A stretch of 64,000 nucleotides of DNA from Peptococcaceae bacterium (GTDB taxonomy: Bacteria; Bacillota; DSM-521; Neomoorellales; Neomoorellaceae): positions 1 to 64,000 of the forward strand of contig DOLC01000002.1 in assembly GCA_003509545.1 (NCBI GenBank), written 5' to 3'. The notes under the pieces were generated by a model, which worked only from the letters and a program-made list of their open reading frames with translations, searched no databases and was not told the origin of the DNA. The translations under genes and the position numbers were made by a program. Positions 33,404 through 43,143 of this stretch are shown piece after piece. The stretch's first letter is position 1. Every line of letters starts with the position of its first letter.

Positions 33404-35086
33404 TTGGTTATGCTCATCGGCCTGGACATGGGCGGCACCCATACCGACGCCGTCCTCATCTCCGGAGGAGAAGTCATACGACACGTTAAGGTTCTCACCG
33501 ATCCCGCCGACTTTTTGGCTTCCGTGCGGGAGGCCCTCGATACCCTCCTGGAAGGCCGGGACCCGGCAACTGTTCGGCGCATAAACCTGAGTACCACCGT
33601 ATGCACCAATGCCATTGTGGAGGGGAAAACAGAGCCCGTGGGGCTCCTGCTGGAACCCGGTCCCGGACTGAATCCCTCGTTCTTGGCCTGCGCGAAGGTG
33701 AATGTCTTCCTCCAGGGCAGCATTGATCACCGCGGGCGGGAAACGGGCAGCCTTAAAGTTGGGGAGCTGGAGGCGGCCAAGGAACAATTCGCGGCTGCGG
33801 GCATCCGGTGCCTGGCGGCGGTGGGGAAATTCTCGGTGCGCAACCCTGCCCATGAATTGGAAATTGCTAAGAGGTTGGAGGGCAGCTACGACTTCATCAC
33901 CCTGGGCCACCGACTGTCGGGCAGGTTAGCTTTTCCCCGGCGGGTCTACACCGCCTACCTGAACAGTTCCGTGTGGCGGGTCTACAGCCGCTTTGCCGAG
34001 GCCGTCCGGTCTTATGGGAAAAGCAGGGGTTTGAAAATAGAACCCTTTATTCTCAAGGCCGACGGAGGTACCTTGACTTTATCCGGCGCGATGAATACTC
34101 CCGTAGAAACTATCCTTTCCGGACCGGCGGCCAGCATCATGGGGGCCCTGGCCCTCGCGCCGGGAGAAGACGATTGTGTCATCCTGGACGTCGGCGGTAC
34201 CACTACGGATATCGCCTTCTGCGCCGGCGGAGTTCCCCTTTTTGAGCCCCAGGGCATACGCCTGGGGCCTTATCCTACCCTGGTGCGGTCCTTCTTCGTT
34301 CACTCCATAGGACTAGGCGGCGATAGCTCTGTTAGAATAGCCGACAGGCGGATGGCCATCGGTCCCCAGCGCCAGGGGCCCCCTGTCGCCCTTGGCGGTC
34401 CCGCTCCCACCCCTACCGACGCCTTCATCGCCCTGGGCATGCTCCCGGTGGGAGACCGGGGGCTGGCCGTGGAGGCCATAGAGGGCCTCGGCAGGAGCCT
34501 GGGCTTGTCCGTCAGGGCAACGGCTCACAGCATCCTGGACGAATTGGCCGCCGGTATCGCCGGGGCCGTCGGCCGGCTTCTTAATTACCTTAACAGCCGG
34601 CCTGTGTATACCATCCGGGAGGTTCTCACGGAAAGGAAACTGGAGCCGCGCCGGGTAATTGCCGTGGGAGCCCCAGCTCCCCTCTTGAAGCCCTTCCTGG
34701 AAAAAGCCTTAGGCCTCCCGGTAGAAGTGCCTTCCCTGGCCGGGGTGGCCAATGCGGTAGGCGCGGCTTTAAGCCACCCCACGGCCACCCTGGCCGTCTT
34801 TGCCGACACGGAGAGGGGCGTCCTGACAGCTCCGGAAATAGGGTGGCAGGAAAGGATCGGCCGCTCCTTTTCCTTGGATGATGCGCGGCAGCGGGCCTTC
34901 GCCCTGCTGGAGCGGCGCCTCAGGGAACTGGGATACACCGAAGGGACACCCGAAATAGAGGTTATAGAGGAGCAGTCCTTCAATATGGTTCGCGGGTTTT
35001 ACACCGTCGGCAGAAACATACGCCTCAAGGTCCAGAACCGGCCGTCCTTAGGCGGCCTGAAAGGGGGCGGCAATTGCCATGCTTAA
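33404..35086 (+). CDS. hydantoinase/oxoprolinase (HyuA) family protein
   Basis: About 560 residues. The N terminus LIGLDMGGTHTDAVLISGG and the central VILDVGGTTTDIAFCAGG are the two phosphate/nucleotide loops of the HyuA ATP-grasp-like actin fold, an ASKHA-type ATPase domain. Family members use ATP to open hydantoin, 5-oxoproline or related cyclic amides, or carboxylate acetone. The usual HyuB partner is absent. Instead the gene overlaps a deacetylase-fold gene by 8 bases. The start is TTG at 33404 (6 bases after GGAGG) or ATG at 33410. Its substrate is unknown; a ring amide is a fair guess. Confidence 0.88.
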   Translation: MVMLIGLDMGGTHTDAVLISGGEVIRHVKVLTDPADFLASVREALDTLLEGRDPATVRRINLSTTVCTNAIVEGKTEPVGLLLEPGPGLNPSFLACAKVNVFLQGSIDHRGRETGSLKVGELEAAKEQFAAAGIRCLAAVGKFSVRNPAHELEIAKRLEGSYDFITLGHRLSGRLAFPRRVYTAYLNSSVWRVYSRFAEAVRSYGKSRGLKIEPFILKADGGTLTLSGAMNTPVETILSGPAASIMGALALAPGEDDCVILDVGGTTTDIAFCAGGVPLFEPQGIRLGPYPTLVRSFFVHSIGLGGDSSVRIADRRMAIGPQRQGPPVALGGPAPTPTDAFIALGMLPVGDRGLAVEAIEGLGRSLGLSVRATAHSILDELAAGIAGAVGRLLNYLNSRPVYTIREVLTERKLEPRRVIAVGAPAPLLKPFLEKALGLPVEVPSLAGVANAVGAALSHPTATLAVFADTERGVLTAPEIGWQERIGRSFSLDDARQRAFALLERRLRELGYTEGTPEIEVIEEQSFNMVRGFYTVGRNIRLKVQNRPSLGGLKGGGNCHA

Positions 35087-36392
35087 AGCGCCTCACCGCC
35101 TCGGGCTGGTCTTTTTCCCGGCCTACGATTGGGCCATCTCCCCTACCCACCCGGAGAGGGAGGAACGGCTCCTCTATACCCAAGACCAGGTCTGGGAAGA
35201 GGGAATTTTAGATATCGACGGGATTACCGAATACCGTCCCCGCCCGGCCGGCATCAAGGATGTGGAGAGGGTCCACATCTGCGTACCCGATGTTAGAAGC
35301 CGCGCCGGCGACTCCGACCTAATTGCCGCCGGCGGCGCCCTCGTCGCGGCCGATGCCGTCCTCCGGGGAGAGGTCGACCGGGCCTTTGCCATAGTGCGTC
35401 CCCCCGGTCACCATGCCCAGCGTATTGTCTACGGCAACCGCGGCTTCTGCAATATTAATATCGAAGCCATTATGATCGAATACATCCGCCGCCGGTACGG
35501 CCCCAAGCGCATCGCCATTGTGGATACCGATTGCCATCACGGCGACGGTACCCAGGACATCTACTGGCACGACAAAGATACCCTGTATATTTCCATCCAC
35601 CAGGATGGCCGCACCCTTTACCCGGGTTCCGGGTTTTTGCCCGAGTTCGGGGGTCCCAACGCCTGCGGCTATACCCTGAACCTGCCCCTGCCCCCTGAAA
35701 CGGGGGAGGAGGGATTCCTTTACGCCGTAGAAAACCTGATCCTCCCGGTGCTGGAGGATTTTCGGCCCGACCTAATCATTAATTCCGCGGGGCAGGACAA
35801 CCATTACACGGATCCCATCACCAATATGCGTTTTTCCGCCCGGGGCTATGCCCGGCTGACCGAACTGCTACAACCCCACATCGCCGTCCTGGAGGGGGGC
35901 TACTCCATCGAAGGTGCCCTCCCTTACGTCAACCTGGGTATCATCTTGGCCCTGGCGGGCCTCGATTATTCCTGGGTCCGGGAGCCCGACTACAGCCCAG
36001 CCAAAGTGGCTCAGCCCCGGGAAATCACCGACTACATCGCCCGCCTATGCCGCGAAACTTATGCCGCCTGGCGGCAGCGACACGAAATCCGGGCCAGGAG
36101 CGTAGCCGGCCGCAAAGAGATCTCCCGCCAGCGCCGCGTTTACTACGATACCGAAGGGCTGTTGGAGCTCCAGAAGGAGACCACCTTGGTCTGCGACGAC
36201 TGCGCCGGGCTCACCTGGATTGACTCCCGCTGCGCCGACCGCGGGGAGCATATCCTGGCCGTCTTTATTCCGCGGGACGCCTGCCCCCGTTGTCGGCAGG
36301 AAGGAGAAAAGCTGTTCCGCCGGGCCGACCGCCGGACCTATACCGGAGTATACCTCCAGGACCGGCCGGAGGACCTGCTTCTCAAGGAATGA
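35079..36392 (+). CDS. histone-deacetylase-fold amidohydrolase with C-terminal zinc ribbon
   Basis: 437 residues. Residues 1-330 form an arginase/deacetylase fold with the histidine pair H111-H112 (RPPGHHAQ), the Zn ligands D151 and H153 (VDTDCHHGDG) and D240 (SAGQDNHYTDP), and the catalytic tyrosine in LEGGY. Prokaryotic members remove acyl groups from polyamines or small molecules. Residues 365-410 add a C372-x2-C375 ... C402-x2-C405 zinc-ribbon-like tail (CDDC and CPRC). The gene overlaps the HyuA-like gene, so the two are translationally coupled. The natural substrate is not known. Confidence 0.88.
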   Translation: MLKAPHRLGLVFFPAYDWAISPTHPEREERLLYTQDQVWEEGILDIDGITEYRPRPAGIKDVERVHICVPDVRSRAGDSDLIAAGGALVAADAVLRGEVDRAFAIVRPPGHHAQRIVYGNRGFCNINIEAIMIEYIRRRYGPKRIAIVDTDCHHGDGTQDIYWHDKDTLYISIHQDGRTLYPGSGFLPEFGGPNACGYTLNLPLPPETGEEGFLYAVENLILPVLEDFRPDLIINSAGQDNHYTDPITNMRFSARGYARLTELLQPHIAVLEGGYSIEGALPYVNLGIILALAGLDYSWVREPDYSPAKVAQPREITDYIARLCRETYAAWRQRHEIRARSVAGRKEISRQRRVYYDTEGLLELQKETTLVCDDCAGLTWIDSRCADRGEHILAVFIPRDACPRCRQEGEKLFRRADRRTYTGVYLQDRPEDLLLKE

Positions 36393-36585
36393 AGGCCCGG
36401 CGTTCCCCTGTCCGGCCTGCGCCCGCCGCCGCTTTATGGCTAAGGAAACCCGCCCGTAATAACCGGAGAAGGGCGTGCCCTGGGCGGGTGAAGCCTTGCT
36501 GCTGCCAAAAATAAGGGCGGGGTGATGGAGGGCAAACCTCCTCGGGGATTTCATAGTACCTGCGCCTGCGCGAGGCCTGCCCTTG

Positions 36586-36948
36586 CTAAAAGGCGCCCCG
36601 GACAACCTCTATTTTCTGTACCCCTCCCCTTCTATCTACCCATACTGCCACAACATCAAAACGGCATGGTCGCCCTCCCAGGCCCCTTTGCTGCAAGTAA
36701 TAGGCCGCCAGTCGGCGCAGACGGTGCTGTTTACGCCGGTCTACCGATTCCTGGGGGCTTCCCATTGAGCTGGAGGAGCGGGTCCTTACCTCCACGAACA
36801 CAATTTCCCCGTCCTCCTCCGCCACTATATCCAGCTCGCCCAAGGGACAGCGGAAATTCCGTTCCCTTACGGAATAACCCCTAGCCTCCAGGAAGGCTGT
36901 CGCTGCTTCCTCCCCCTCCCGGCCCAGGCGCTTCCTCTCCCATGTCAT
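36586..36948 (-). CDS. yraN: YraN/UPF0102 family endonuclease-like protein
   Basis: 120 residues of the UPF0102 family, which has a restriction-endonuclease-like fold. The conserved core is GELDIVAEEDGEIVFVEVRTR, written here as GELDIVAEEDGEIVF followed by VEVRTR, with D, E and K-like positions of a nuclease site. The family is widespread but its physiological role is poorly known; Holliday-junction-related activity has been proposed. It lies downstream of nuoN on the same strand, 64 bases away, and convergent with the deacetylase gene. In many Firmicutes it neighbours rnhB and ylqF, which lie about 10 kb upstream here, with the nuo operon inserted between. Confidence 0.92.
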   Translation of the reverse strand: MTWERKRLGREGEEAATAFLEARGYSVRERNFRCPLGELDIVAEEDGEIVFVEVRTRSSSSMGSPQESVDRRKQHRLRRLAAYYLQQRGLGGRPCRFDVVAVWVDRRGGVQKIEVVRGAF

Positions 36949-37012
36949 ACGAGGCGGCCTCCGGCAATCCCCGGTGCAACCCGGGACTGTATCTCAAGCC
37001 TTACGCGACAAC

Positions 37013-38443
37013 TCACTGCCCGAGAAAGACCATAGCAGAATTAAAGGCATAACCGGTAAGGGGAGTAGGATAGAGGCCGAAGAAAAAGAGTACGGCCAGG
37101 CACACCACCAGGGCCACCTGCATTCCCAAGGGGACCCGAACGGCTGCCCTCCCCGCCGGGGGTTCCCCGAAGTACATGGCCTTAGCCACCTGGAGATAAT
37201 AGTAGACGGATACCATGCTCATCAACACGGCCAGAAGGGCCAGCCAGATGTACCCCTGCCCTATGACGGCCACGAACAGGTAAAACTTGCTCACAAACCC
37301 TGCCAGGGGCGGTATACCCGCCAAAGACAGGAGGGAAAAAAGGAGGACGGCCGCCAGTAAGGGCGAGCGCCGGGCCAGGCCGGCAAAATCGGCGATCTCG
37401 TCGCTACCGTCTTCGTTGAAGAAGGCCGTAGCGGCCGTAAAGGCGGCCATGTTGGCAAAAACATAGATCATGGAGTAGTACAAAATGGCCCCTACTCCCA
37501 GGACGGAAAAGGCTACTACTCCAAGGAGGAGATATCCCGCCTGGGAGATACTGGAGTAGGCCAGCAATCTCTTGATGTTTTTCTGGGGAATGGCCACCAG
37601 GTTCCCTATCACCATGCTCAAAACAGAGAGGGCCACTATCAATTCCGCCCAGAGGCCGTGGCTCGCCGGCAGGGCGCCGAAGAAAATCCGCAGGAAGGCC
37701 GCAAACCCCGCCGCCTTAGACGCCACCGACAAGAATCCGGTGATGGGGGTGGGTGCTCCCTCGTATACGTCCGGCGCCCACATGTGGAAGGGTACGGCAG
37801 CCATCTTGAAGGCAAAACCCGCCAGGACGAAGATGATGCCTACGCCCAGCAGGGGCTTCACCCCTTCCCTGGCCACTACTCTGCCTATATCCTCTAGCAA
37901 AGTGCTGCCTGTAGCCCCGTAAATAAAGCTCAATCCGTAAAGGAGAACGGCCGAAGACAGGGCACCCAGTATTATATACTTTAGGCCCGCCTCGGCGGAT
38001 TTCATGTCCCCTTTTCTATAGGTGACCAGGATACAGAGGGAGATGGTCATGAGCTCCAGACCCAAGTACAGGGTGATCAATTCCCCGGCCGAAGCCACGA
38101 GCATCATTCCCAAGGTGGCCAGCACCAACAGGGCGTAGAACTCCCCCTCGCCCCGCGGCAACCGGCCAATATAGTCAAAGGAGGCAATACAGGTCAGTAC
38201 TGCGGAGGCCAAAAAGAGGAGCTTAAAATAGGTCCCAAAGGGATCGATGATATAACCGTTCAAGACCACACCCTGGGCCTCCCGCATGGCCCACGCCACG
38301 GCCGCAATGCCCATTAATCCGGCCGTAGCCACATAGGCCAGTCCCCTTCTCTCCCGTCCCGGCATCAACAAGCCCACGGCCAGCAGCCCTAGTCCGAGGG
38401 CGGCCGTCAATAGCTCGACGCTCAAGAGCTGCCAGATTCCCAC
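37013..38443 (-). CDS. nuoN: NADH-quinone oxidoreductase subunit N
   Basis: 476 residues with about fourteen membrane helices, an antiporter-type subunit of complex I. The family region YLGLELMTISLCILVTYRK (near 125-143) carries the key glutamate of helix 5. KMAAVPFHMWAPDVYEGAPT follows in the middle helices, and LLAYSSISQAGYLLLG is typical. It is one of the three proton-pumping channels of the membrane arm. The ATG at 38443 overlaps the end of nuoM by a base or so. It is the last gene of the eleven-gene operon. Confidence 0.96.
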   Translation of the reverse strand: MGIWQLLSVELLTAALGLGLLAVGLLMPGRERRGLAYVATAGLMGIAAVAWAMREAQGVVLNGYIIDPFGTYFKLLFLASAVLTCIASFDYIGRLPRGEGEFYALLVLATLGMMLVASAGELITLYLGLELMTISLCILVTYRKGDMKSAEAGLKYIILGALSSAVLLYGLSFIYGATGSTLLEDIGRVVAREGVKPLLGVGIIFVLAGFAFKMAAVPFHMWAPDVYEGAPTPITGFLSVASKAAGFAAFLRIFFGALPASHGLWAELIVALSVLSMVIGNLVAIPQKNIKRLLAYSSISQAGYLLLGVVAFSVLGVGAILYYSMIYVFANMAAFTAATAFFNEDGSDEIADFAGLARRSPLLAAVLLFSLLSLAGIPPLAGFVSKFYLFVAVIGQGYIWLALLAVLMSMVSVYYYLQVAKAMYFGEPPAGRAAVRVPLGMQVALVVCLAVLFFFGLYPTPLTGYAFNSAMVFLGQ

Positions 38444-39972
38444 TAGAAGATCCCCCCTACGGCCTTCGCGGCCTCGATCTTGGCTACCAGCGGGGCTACC
38501 CCGGTATTAATGAGGTCCACCATGAGGGAGGGGAAGAGGCCGAAGAGAAGGAGCACCGAACACAGCACCACAATGGGGACCAGCTCCACTCCCCTGGCAT
38601 CTTCGAGGACGTCCCACTCGGCTTTGCGCGGCCCGAAGAAGGTCTTCTGCACAACCCGGAGGACGTAAGTAGCCGTAATGACAATGCCCGAGATGGCCAG
38701 CACGGCCAGAACGCGGTAACTTAACAGGCCTCCCCACAGGACCTGGTCAGAGGTAAATGCCCCGAGGAAGATGAGGAATTCGGCCACAAAGTTATGCAGC
38801 CCGGGCAATCCCAGGGAGGCCAGGCCGCCGATGAGAAAACCGGCCGCCACCTTGGGCATCTGGTGGGCCAGACCCCCGAACCGGGCGATCTCCCTGGTGT
38901 GGGCCTTGTGGTAGATATTGCCTACCAGGGCAAAGAACAGGGCCGTCATAATCCCGTGGGCGAACATCTGGGTTACCGCCCCGCTCAGGCTCAAGGTGTT
39001 GAGGGCGGCTATCCCCAGCAGCACATAGCCCATATGACTTACGCTGCTATAACCGATAACGAACTTCAGATCCCTCTGCACCATGGCTATCATGGCCCCG
39101 TACACCACGTTTACTATGCAGAGGACGGCAATGAGGGGGGCCCAGAACTTGGCTCCTTCGGGGAAGAAGAAGACGCCCACCCTTATGAGGCCGTAGGCTC
39201 CGAGCTTCATCAGAACGCCGGCGTGGAGCATACTTACGGCCGTAGGCGCCGCCACGTGGCCGTCAGGGGACCAGAGGTGCAGGGGCCAAATGGGTACGAG
39301 CACCCCAAAGCCTACGAGCATGAGGAAGAAGATAAACTTCTGGAAGCCTATATCGTATTCGACGGTGGCCAGAGTCTGAATATCAAAGGTCAGGTACCCC
39401 AACTGGTTGGAAGCGTATAGGAAGAGGGCGATGATGCCGATGAGGGCAAAGGCGCTGCCCACCAGGAGATAGAGGGTAAGCTTCATCGCCGCGTACTCTT
39501 TCCTGGTGCTTCCCCAGATGCCGATGAGGAGATACATGGGGATTACCGCTACCTCGAAAAAGAGGTAGAAGAAGAAGAGGTCCCTGGTCATGAACACGCC
39601 GAAGACACCGGTTACCAGCATCAGGAGGAAAATGAAGAACTCCTTGATGCGGTTGGTCATATCCCAGGAGGCAAACACCCCGGTGAAGATCACTATGGCC
39701 GTGAGCAATACCATGGGCAGGCTTATTCCGTCCACGCCCAGGGAATAGTTGATGCCGAAGGCCGGCACCCACACCCTGTCCTCCAAAAACTGCATACCGC
39801 CCAATTGCTGGTCGTAGGCCACATAGGCGTAAACAGACAGCGCCAAGGCGACAAAGGTAGCCACGGCGGCCGTAATCTTTATGAGGAGTTGTTCCCTTTC
39901 CGGTATTATCAGGATGAGGATAAGCCCGATCACGGGTGCCAGAAGAATGGAAGTCAAAAGCGGGAAGCTCAT
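38443..39972 (-). CDS. nuoM: NADH-quinone oxidoreductase subunit M
   Basis: 509 residues with about fourteen membrane helices, an antiporter-type subunit. FFYLFFEVAVIPMYLLIG (with the proton-channel glutamate) and WPLHLWSPDGHVAAPTAVS are characteristic of NuoM. FVIGYSSVSHMGYVLLG is a further conserved block. It pumps protons as part of the membrane arm. It overlaps both neighbours (nuoL and nuoN), so translation of the three large subunits is coupled. Confidence 0.97.
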   Translation of the reverse strand: MSFPLLTSILLAPVIGLILILIIPEREQLLIKITAAVATFVALALSVYAYVAYDQQLGGMQFLEDRVWVPAFGINYSLGVDGISLPMVLLTAIVIFTGVFASWDMTNRIKEFFIFLLMLVTGVFGVFMTRDLFFFYLFFEVAVIPMYLLIGIWGSTRKEYAAMKLTLYLLVGSAFALIGIIALFLYASNQLGYLTFDIQTLATVEYDIGFQKFIFFLMLVGFGVLVPIWPLHLWSPDGHVAAPTAVSMLHAGVLMKLGAYGLIRVGVFFFPEGAKFWAPLIAVLCIVNVVYGAMIAMVQRDLKFVIGYSSVSHMGYVLLGIAALNTLSLSGAVTQMFAHGIMTALFFALVGNIYHKAHTREIARFGGLAHQMPKVAAGFLIGGLASLGLPGLHNFVAEFLIFLGAFTSDQVLWGGLLSYRVLAVLAISGIVITATYVLRVVQKTFFGPRKAEWDVLEDARGVELVPIVVLCSVLLLFGLFPSLMVDLINTGVAPLVAKIEAAKAVGGIF

Positions 39973-41852
39973 CTTATCCCTCCTATCACCGGCGCCGCCG
40001 CCCAGATTACTAAGACCACTACGGCTGCGAAAAGTACCAGGCCATAGACCGGCAGGTGGCCGGTCTGGAGGTAACGCAATCTACGCCCCGACCAGCGTAC
40101 CAGGTCGCCAACACCGTCGAAAATACGGTCCACTACATTGCGGTCATGCCAGTTGAAGGCCTCGGCCAAACCCAGAACCACCCGGCGGAAGAACCAGAGG
40201 TAGGCCTCATCCACATAGTACTTGTTGTATACCAGCCGGTAGACGCCCTGCCACCGCCGGGACAAGGCCTCATGGGATACGGCCTCCCGGCCGTAGATGA
40301 ACCACGCCAGGTAAATCCCCAGGATGGCCACCGCGGTGGAAGTAAACATCACCACGTAGTTGGGCTCCACATGGTGGGGTTCGCCGAAGTACACCCAAGA
40401 ACTGAAGCCGTGGGCAACAAAGGGGGCGCCCATAAAGCCGGACACCACCGAGAGTACCGCGAGGACAAGGAGGGGGACGGTCATGGTCCACGGTGACTCG
40501 TGGCCGTGGAGGCCCGCCCGCCGGGGACCGAAAAAGGCGACAAAGATGAGACGGAACATATAAAAGGCCGTAAGAAAGGCCACTACCGTCCCGAGGAGGT
40601 AAAGGCCGGTATACCCGTGGCTGTAGGCGGCCAATAGGATTTCGTCCTTACTCCAAAAACCCGCCAGGGGCGGGATTCCCGCCAGGGCCAAGGCGCCTAT
40701 AATAAAGGTCCCGGCCGTGATCTTCATGTCCCGGGCCAGACCGCCCATGCGGAAGATATCCTGCTCGTTCAGAGCGTGGATAACGCTGCCGGCGCCCAAA
40801 AACAGCAGGGCCTTAAAGAAGGCATGGGTGGTCAGGTGAAACATACCGGCCGTCATACTGCCCACGCCCATGGCCATGACCATGTAGCCGAGCTGGCTTA
40901 TGGTAGAGTAAGCCAGGATGCGCTTGATATCCCGCTGCACCACCCCGATGGTGGCCGCAAAGAGGGCCGTAAAGCCGCCCACATAGGCGATGATCAGCAT
41001 AACCGACGGCAGGCCGGCAAAGAGGACAAAGGCCCGGGCCAACAGATAAACCCCGGCCGCCACCATGGTGGCCGCGTGGATCAAGGCGCTCACAGGGGTG
41101 GGGCCTTCCATGGCGTCCGGCAGCCAGACGTGGAGGGGAAACTGGGCGGACTTACCTATGGGCCCGATGAACACCAGGGCCGCGGCCAGGGCCAGAAGGC
41201 CTAGGTTCTCCGCATGGGGAACGGCTTCCGCGAGCTCCCGGAAATTAAAGGTGCCGAACATGAGGAAGAGAAAGAAGAACCCCAGCATAAATCCGAAGTC
41301 GGCCACCCGGTTGGTTACGAAGGCCTTTAAACTGGCCCGGGCCGCTTCCGGTTTATGGAAATAAAAACCTATAAGCAGGTAGGAACACAGGCCTACCAAC
41401 TCCCAGAAGAAAAACATCATAAAGAAGTTGTTGGCCACTACCAGTCCCAGCATGGAGGCGCTAAAGAGGGAAAGGTAGCTGAAGAAAACACTGAAGCCCG
41501 GATCCCCGTGCATATACCCCACGGAATAGATCTCCACCAGCAGGGCTACCAGGGTAACCACTACCAGCATGACGGCGGTGAGGGGATCCAACAATATCCC
41601 GGCCTCGATTTTCAGCAGCCATCCCTCAGGTCCGGGAATGGCCAGCCAGTTGAGGGCCTTTTCCACCGGCTGTTCCATGGTAACTCCCGCCTGTAATACT
41701 TCCACCAGAATCCCGACGGATACCACAAAGGAAGCGGCGATGGCCGCGATCCCTACCAGGGCGCTCAGCAACCTCAGGCGCCGGGTGACAAAAACGATGA
41801 CCGGAAAGGCCAGGGCCGGGAACAGGGGCACTAACCAGGCGTACTCCATCAT
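39969..41852 (-). CDS. nuoL: NADH-quinone oxidoreductase subunit L
   Basis: 627 residues, the largest antiporter-type subunit. FFFWELVGLCSYLLIGFYF, FPLHVWLPDAMEGPTPVSAL and ILAYSTISQLGYMVMAMG are classic NuoL blocks. The C-terminal region carries the lateral helix and an extra hydrophobic segment at the end. It is the distal proton channel of complex I. The ATG is at 41852. It lies 34 bases after nuoK in the operon. Confidence 0.97.
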   Translation of the reverse strand: MMEYAWLVPLFPALAFPVIVFVTRRLRLLSALVGIAAIAASFVVSVGILVEVLQAGVTMEQPVEKALNWLAIPGPEGWLLKIEAGILLDPLTAVMLVVVTLVALLVEIYSVGYMHGDPGFSVFFSYLSLFSASMLGLVVANNFFMMFFFWELVGLCSYLLIGFYFHKPEAARASLKAFVTNRVADFGFMLGFFFLFLMFGTFNFRELAEAVPHAENLGLLALAAALVFIGPIGKSAQFPLHVWLPDAMEGPTPVSALIHAATMVAAGVYLLARAFVLFAGLPSVMLIIAYVGGFTALFAATIGVVQRDIKRILAYSTISQLGYMVMAMGVGSMTAGMFHLTTHAFFKALLFLGAGSVIHALNEQDIFRMGGLARDMKITAGTFIIGALALAGIPPLAGFWSKDEILLAAYSHGYTGLYLLGTVVAFLTAFYMFRLIFVAFFGPRRAGLHGHESPWTMTVPLLVLAVLSVVSGFMGAPFVAHGFSSWVYFGEPHHVEPNYVVMFTSTAVAILGIYLAWFIYGREAVSHEALSRRWQGVYRLVYNKYYVDEAYLWFFRRVVLGLAEAFNWHDRNVVDRIFDGVGDLVRWSGRRLRYLQTGHLPVYGLVLFAAVVVLVIWAAAPVIGGIR

Positions 41853-41886
41853 GGCGCTTGTATCACCTGCCCTTGGACGAGTTGTT

Positions 41887-42195
41887 TTACCACTTCAACC
41901 AATCGGCTTCTTCAACGTCGGTGGCCAGACGACGCCGATACAGGTTGATGACAATGGCCAGCCCCACGGCCACCTCGGCGGCCGCCACCACAATCACGAA
42001 GAGGGCAAAAACCTGGCCCGTCACCTCACCGGGGTTCATAAACCGGTTGAAGGCCACCAAATTAATGTTCACGGCGTTCAGCATCAGCTCAATACCCATG
42101 AGCACGGCCACCGCATTTCTTTTGGCCAGGGCGCCGAAAAGTCCCACGACAAACAGAAGGCCAGCCAGGGCCAAATAGTGACTCAGGGTAATCAT
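41887..42195 (-). CDS. nuoK: NADH-quinone oxidoreductase subunit K
   Basis: 102 residues with three membrane helices, of the MnhC/NuoK family. [19 protein letters not shown] (containing the conserved helix-2 glutamate) and [18 protein letters not shown] (helix-3 glutamate) are present. It is a small core membrane subunit of complex I near the quinone cavity. Its ATG overlaps the nuoJ stop as ATGA. Confidence 0.96.
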   Translation of the reverse strand: MITLSHYLALAGLLFVVGLFGALAKRNAVAVLMGIELMLNAVNINLVAFNRFMNPGEVTGQVFALFVIVVAAAEVAVGLAIVINLYRRRLATDVEEADWLKW

Positions 42196-42701
42196 TTTTC
42201 ACCCTTCTCCTCCCTTGCCAGCAAGATGGCGCCGACTATGCCCACCAGCAGCAGTACTGCCGCTACTTCAAAGGGGAGGACATAGGGCCCCAGAAAGGCC
42301 TCGGCCACGGCTCCCACGGTGTCTTCCGGCCAAGGACCGGGGAACGCATGCCACGGGCTCCGGCCCAGGGCAAGGACCACCAGGATAAACAGGGCCAGGG
42401 AAACCACACCGGCGGCCACATGATAACTATTGAAGGGGTTGCTCTGGCGGATATGACCCCTCCTGGTGAGCATAACACCAAAAATAAGGAGCACGGCCAC
42501 CCCACCCGCATATATCAGGACCTGGACGGCGGCCAGGAATTCGGCTTCCAGCAGAATATAAATGCCGGCCACGCCTATAAAGGTCAGCACTAAATAAAGG
42601 GCGCTGTGTACAATGTTGGGAAGCATCACCACGGCCACCGCAGCGCCTACTGTCAAGGCCGCCAGGAGCCAGAATATCGCCACGCTTGCTCCACCTTCCA
42701 C
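42192..42701 (-). CDS. nuoJ: NADH-quinone oxidoreductase subunit J
   Basis: 169 residues with five membrane helices. [20 protein letters not shown] and [20 protein letters not shown] are the conserved NuoJ/ND6 helices. It belongs to the membrane-arm core. The start is a GTG at 42701, or a second GTG six codons in with its own GGTGGA; I cannot decide between them. It lies 27 bases after nuoI. Confidence 0.95.
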   Translation of the reverse strand: MEGGASVAIFWLLAALTVGAAVAVVMLPNIVHSALYLVLTFIGVAGIYILLEAEFLAAVQVLIYAGGVAVLLIFGVMLTRRGHIRQSNPFNSYHVAAGVVSLALFILVVLALGRSPWHAFPGPWPEDTVGAVAEAFLGPYVLPFEVAAVLLLVGIVGAILLAREEKGEK

Positions 42702-42728
42702 GCTCCTCCACTCCCTCCTACCGCCTGT

Positions 42729-43142
42729 TTATTCCTCATCCGCTACCTGCTCCGGAGCCCCGGCTTTATCTTCAAACAAAACGTGAATAGTATCCTCGAA
42801 GCGGTAACACGCCAGTTCAAAGTCCGGCTTAAAATGCAGGGCATCGCTGGGGCAGTTTTCTACACAGAGGCCGCAAAAGAGGCACTGACCTAACTTCATA
42901 GTAAATTTGGCGAGATGGCGTTTCTTGTCTTCACCCCGGCGCGTATCTATGCTGATCACGTGGTTGGGACAGGCATTGGCGCAGACCCCACATCCCCTGC
43001 ATTTGTCGCCTTCCAGAACGAAGGAACCGTGAGAGCGCGGGGGCAAACTCGGCCGCCTCTCCGGATACTCCTCCGTGATGGCTTTGCCAAAGGCCAGATG
43101 CCAGGTAATCTGCAAACCCCTCAGGAGACCCTGACCGAACAC
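42729..43142 (-). CDS. nuoI: NADH-quinone oxidoreductase subunit I
   Basis: 137 residues. Two 4Fe-4S motifs, CRGCGVCANACP and CLFCGLCVENCP, hold clusters N6a and N6b of the peripheral arm. I start at the GTG at 43142, preceded by GGGGAGGTGG at seven bases; the longer frame would overlap nuoH by 47 bases. Its position directly after nuoH is standard. The electron input module NuoEFG is not encoded nearby, so electrons may enter from ferredoxin or another donor docking here. That is inference. Confidence 0.95.
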   Translation of the reverse strand: MFGQGLLRGLQITWHLAFGKAITEEYPERRPSLPPRSHGSFVLEGDKCRGCGVCANACPNHVISIDTRRGEDKKRHLAKFTMKLGQCLFCGLCVENCPSDALHFKPDFELACYRFEDTIHVLFEDKAGAPEQVADEE

Positions 43143-43143
43143 C

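Noticed and set aside
36393..36585. GC-rich foldable stretch between the deacetylase and yraN genes as a riboswitch
   Set aside because: CCCGCCC/GGGCGGG pairing is possible, but no conserved riboswitch class was recognised and no gene is placed downstream to be controlled. At most it is a weak convergent terminator.
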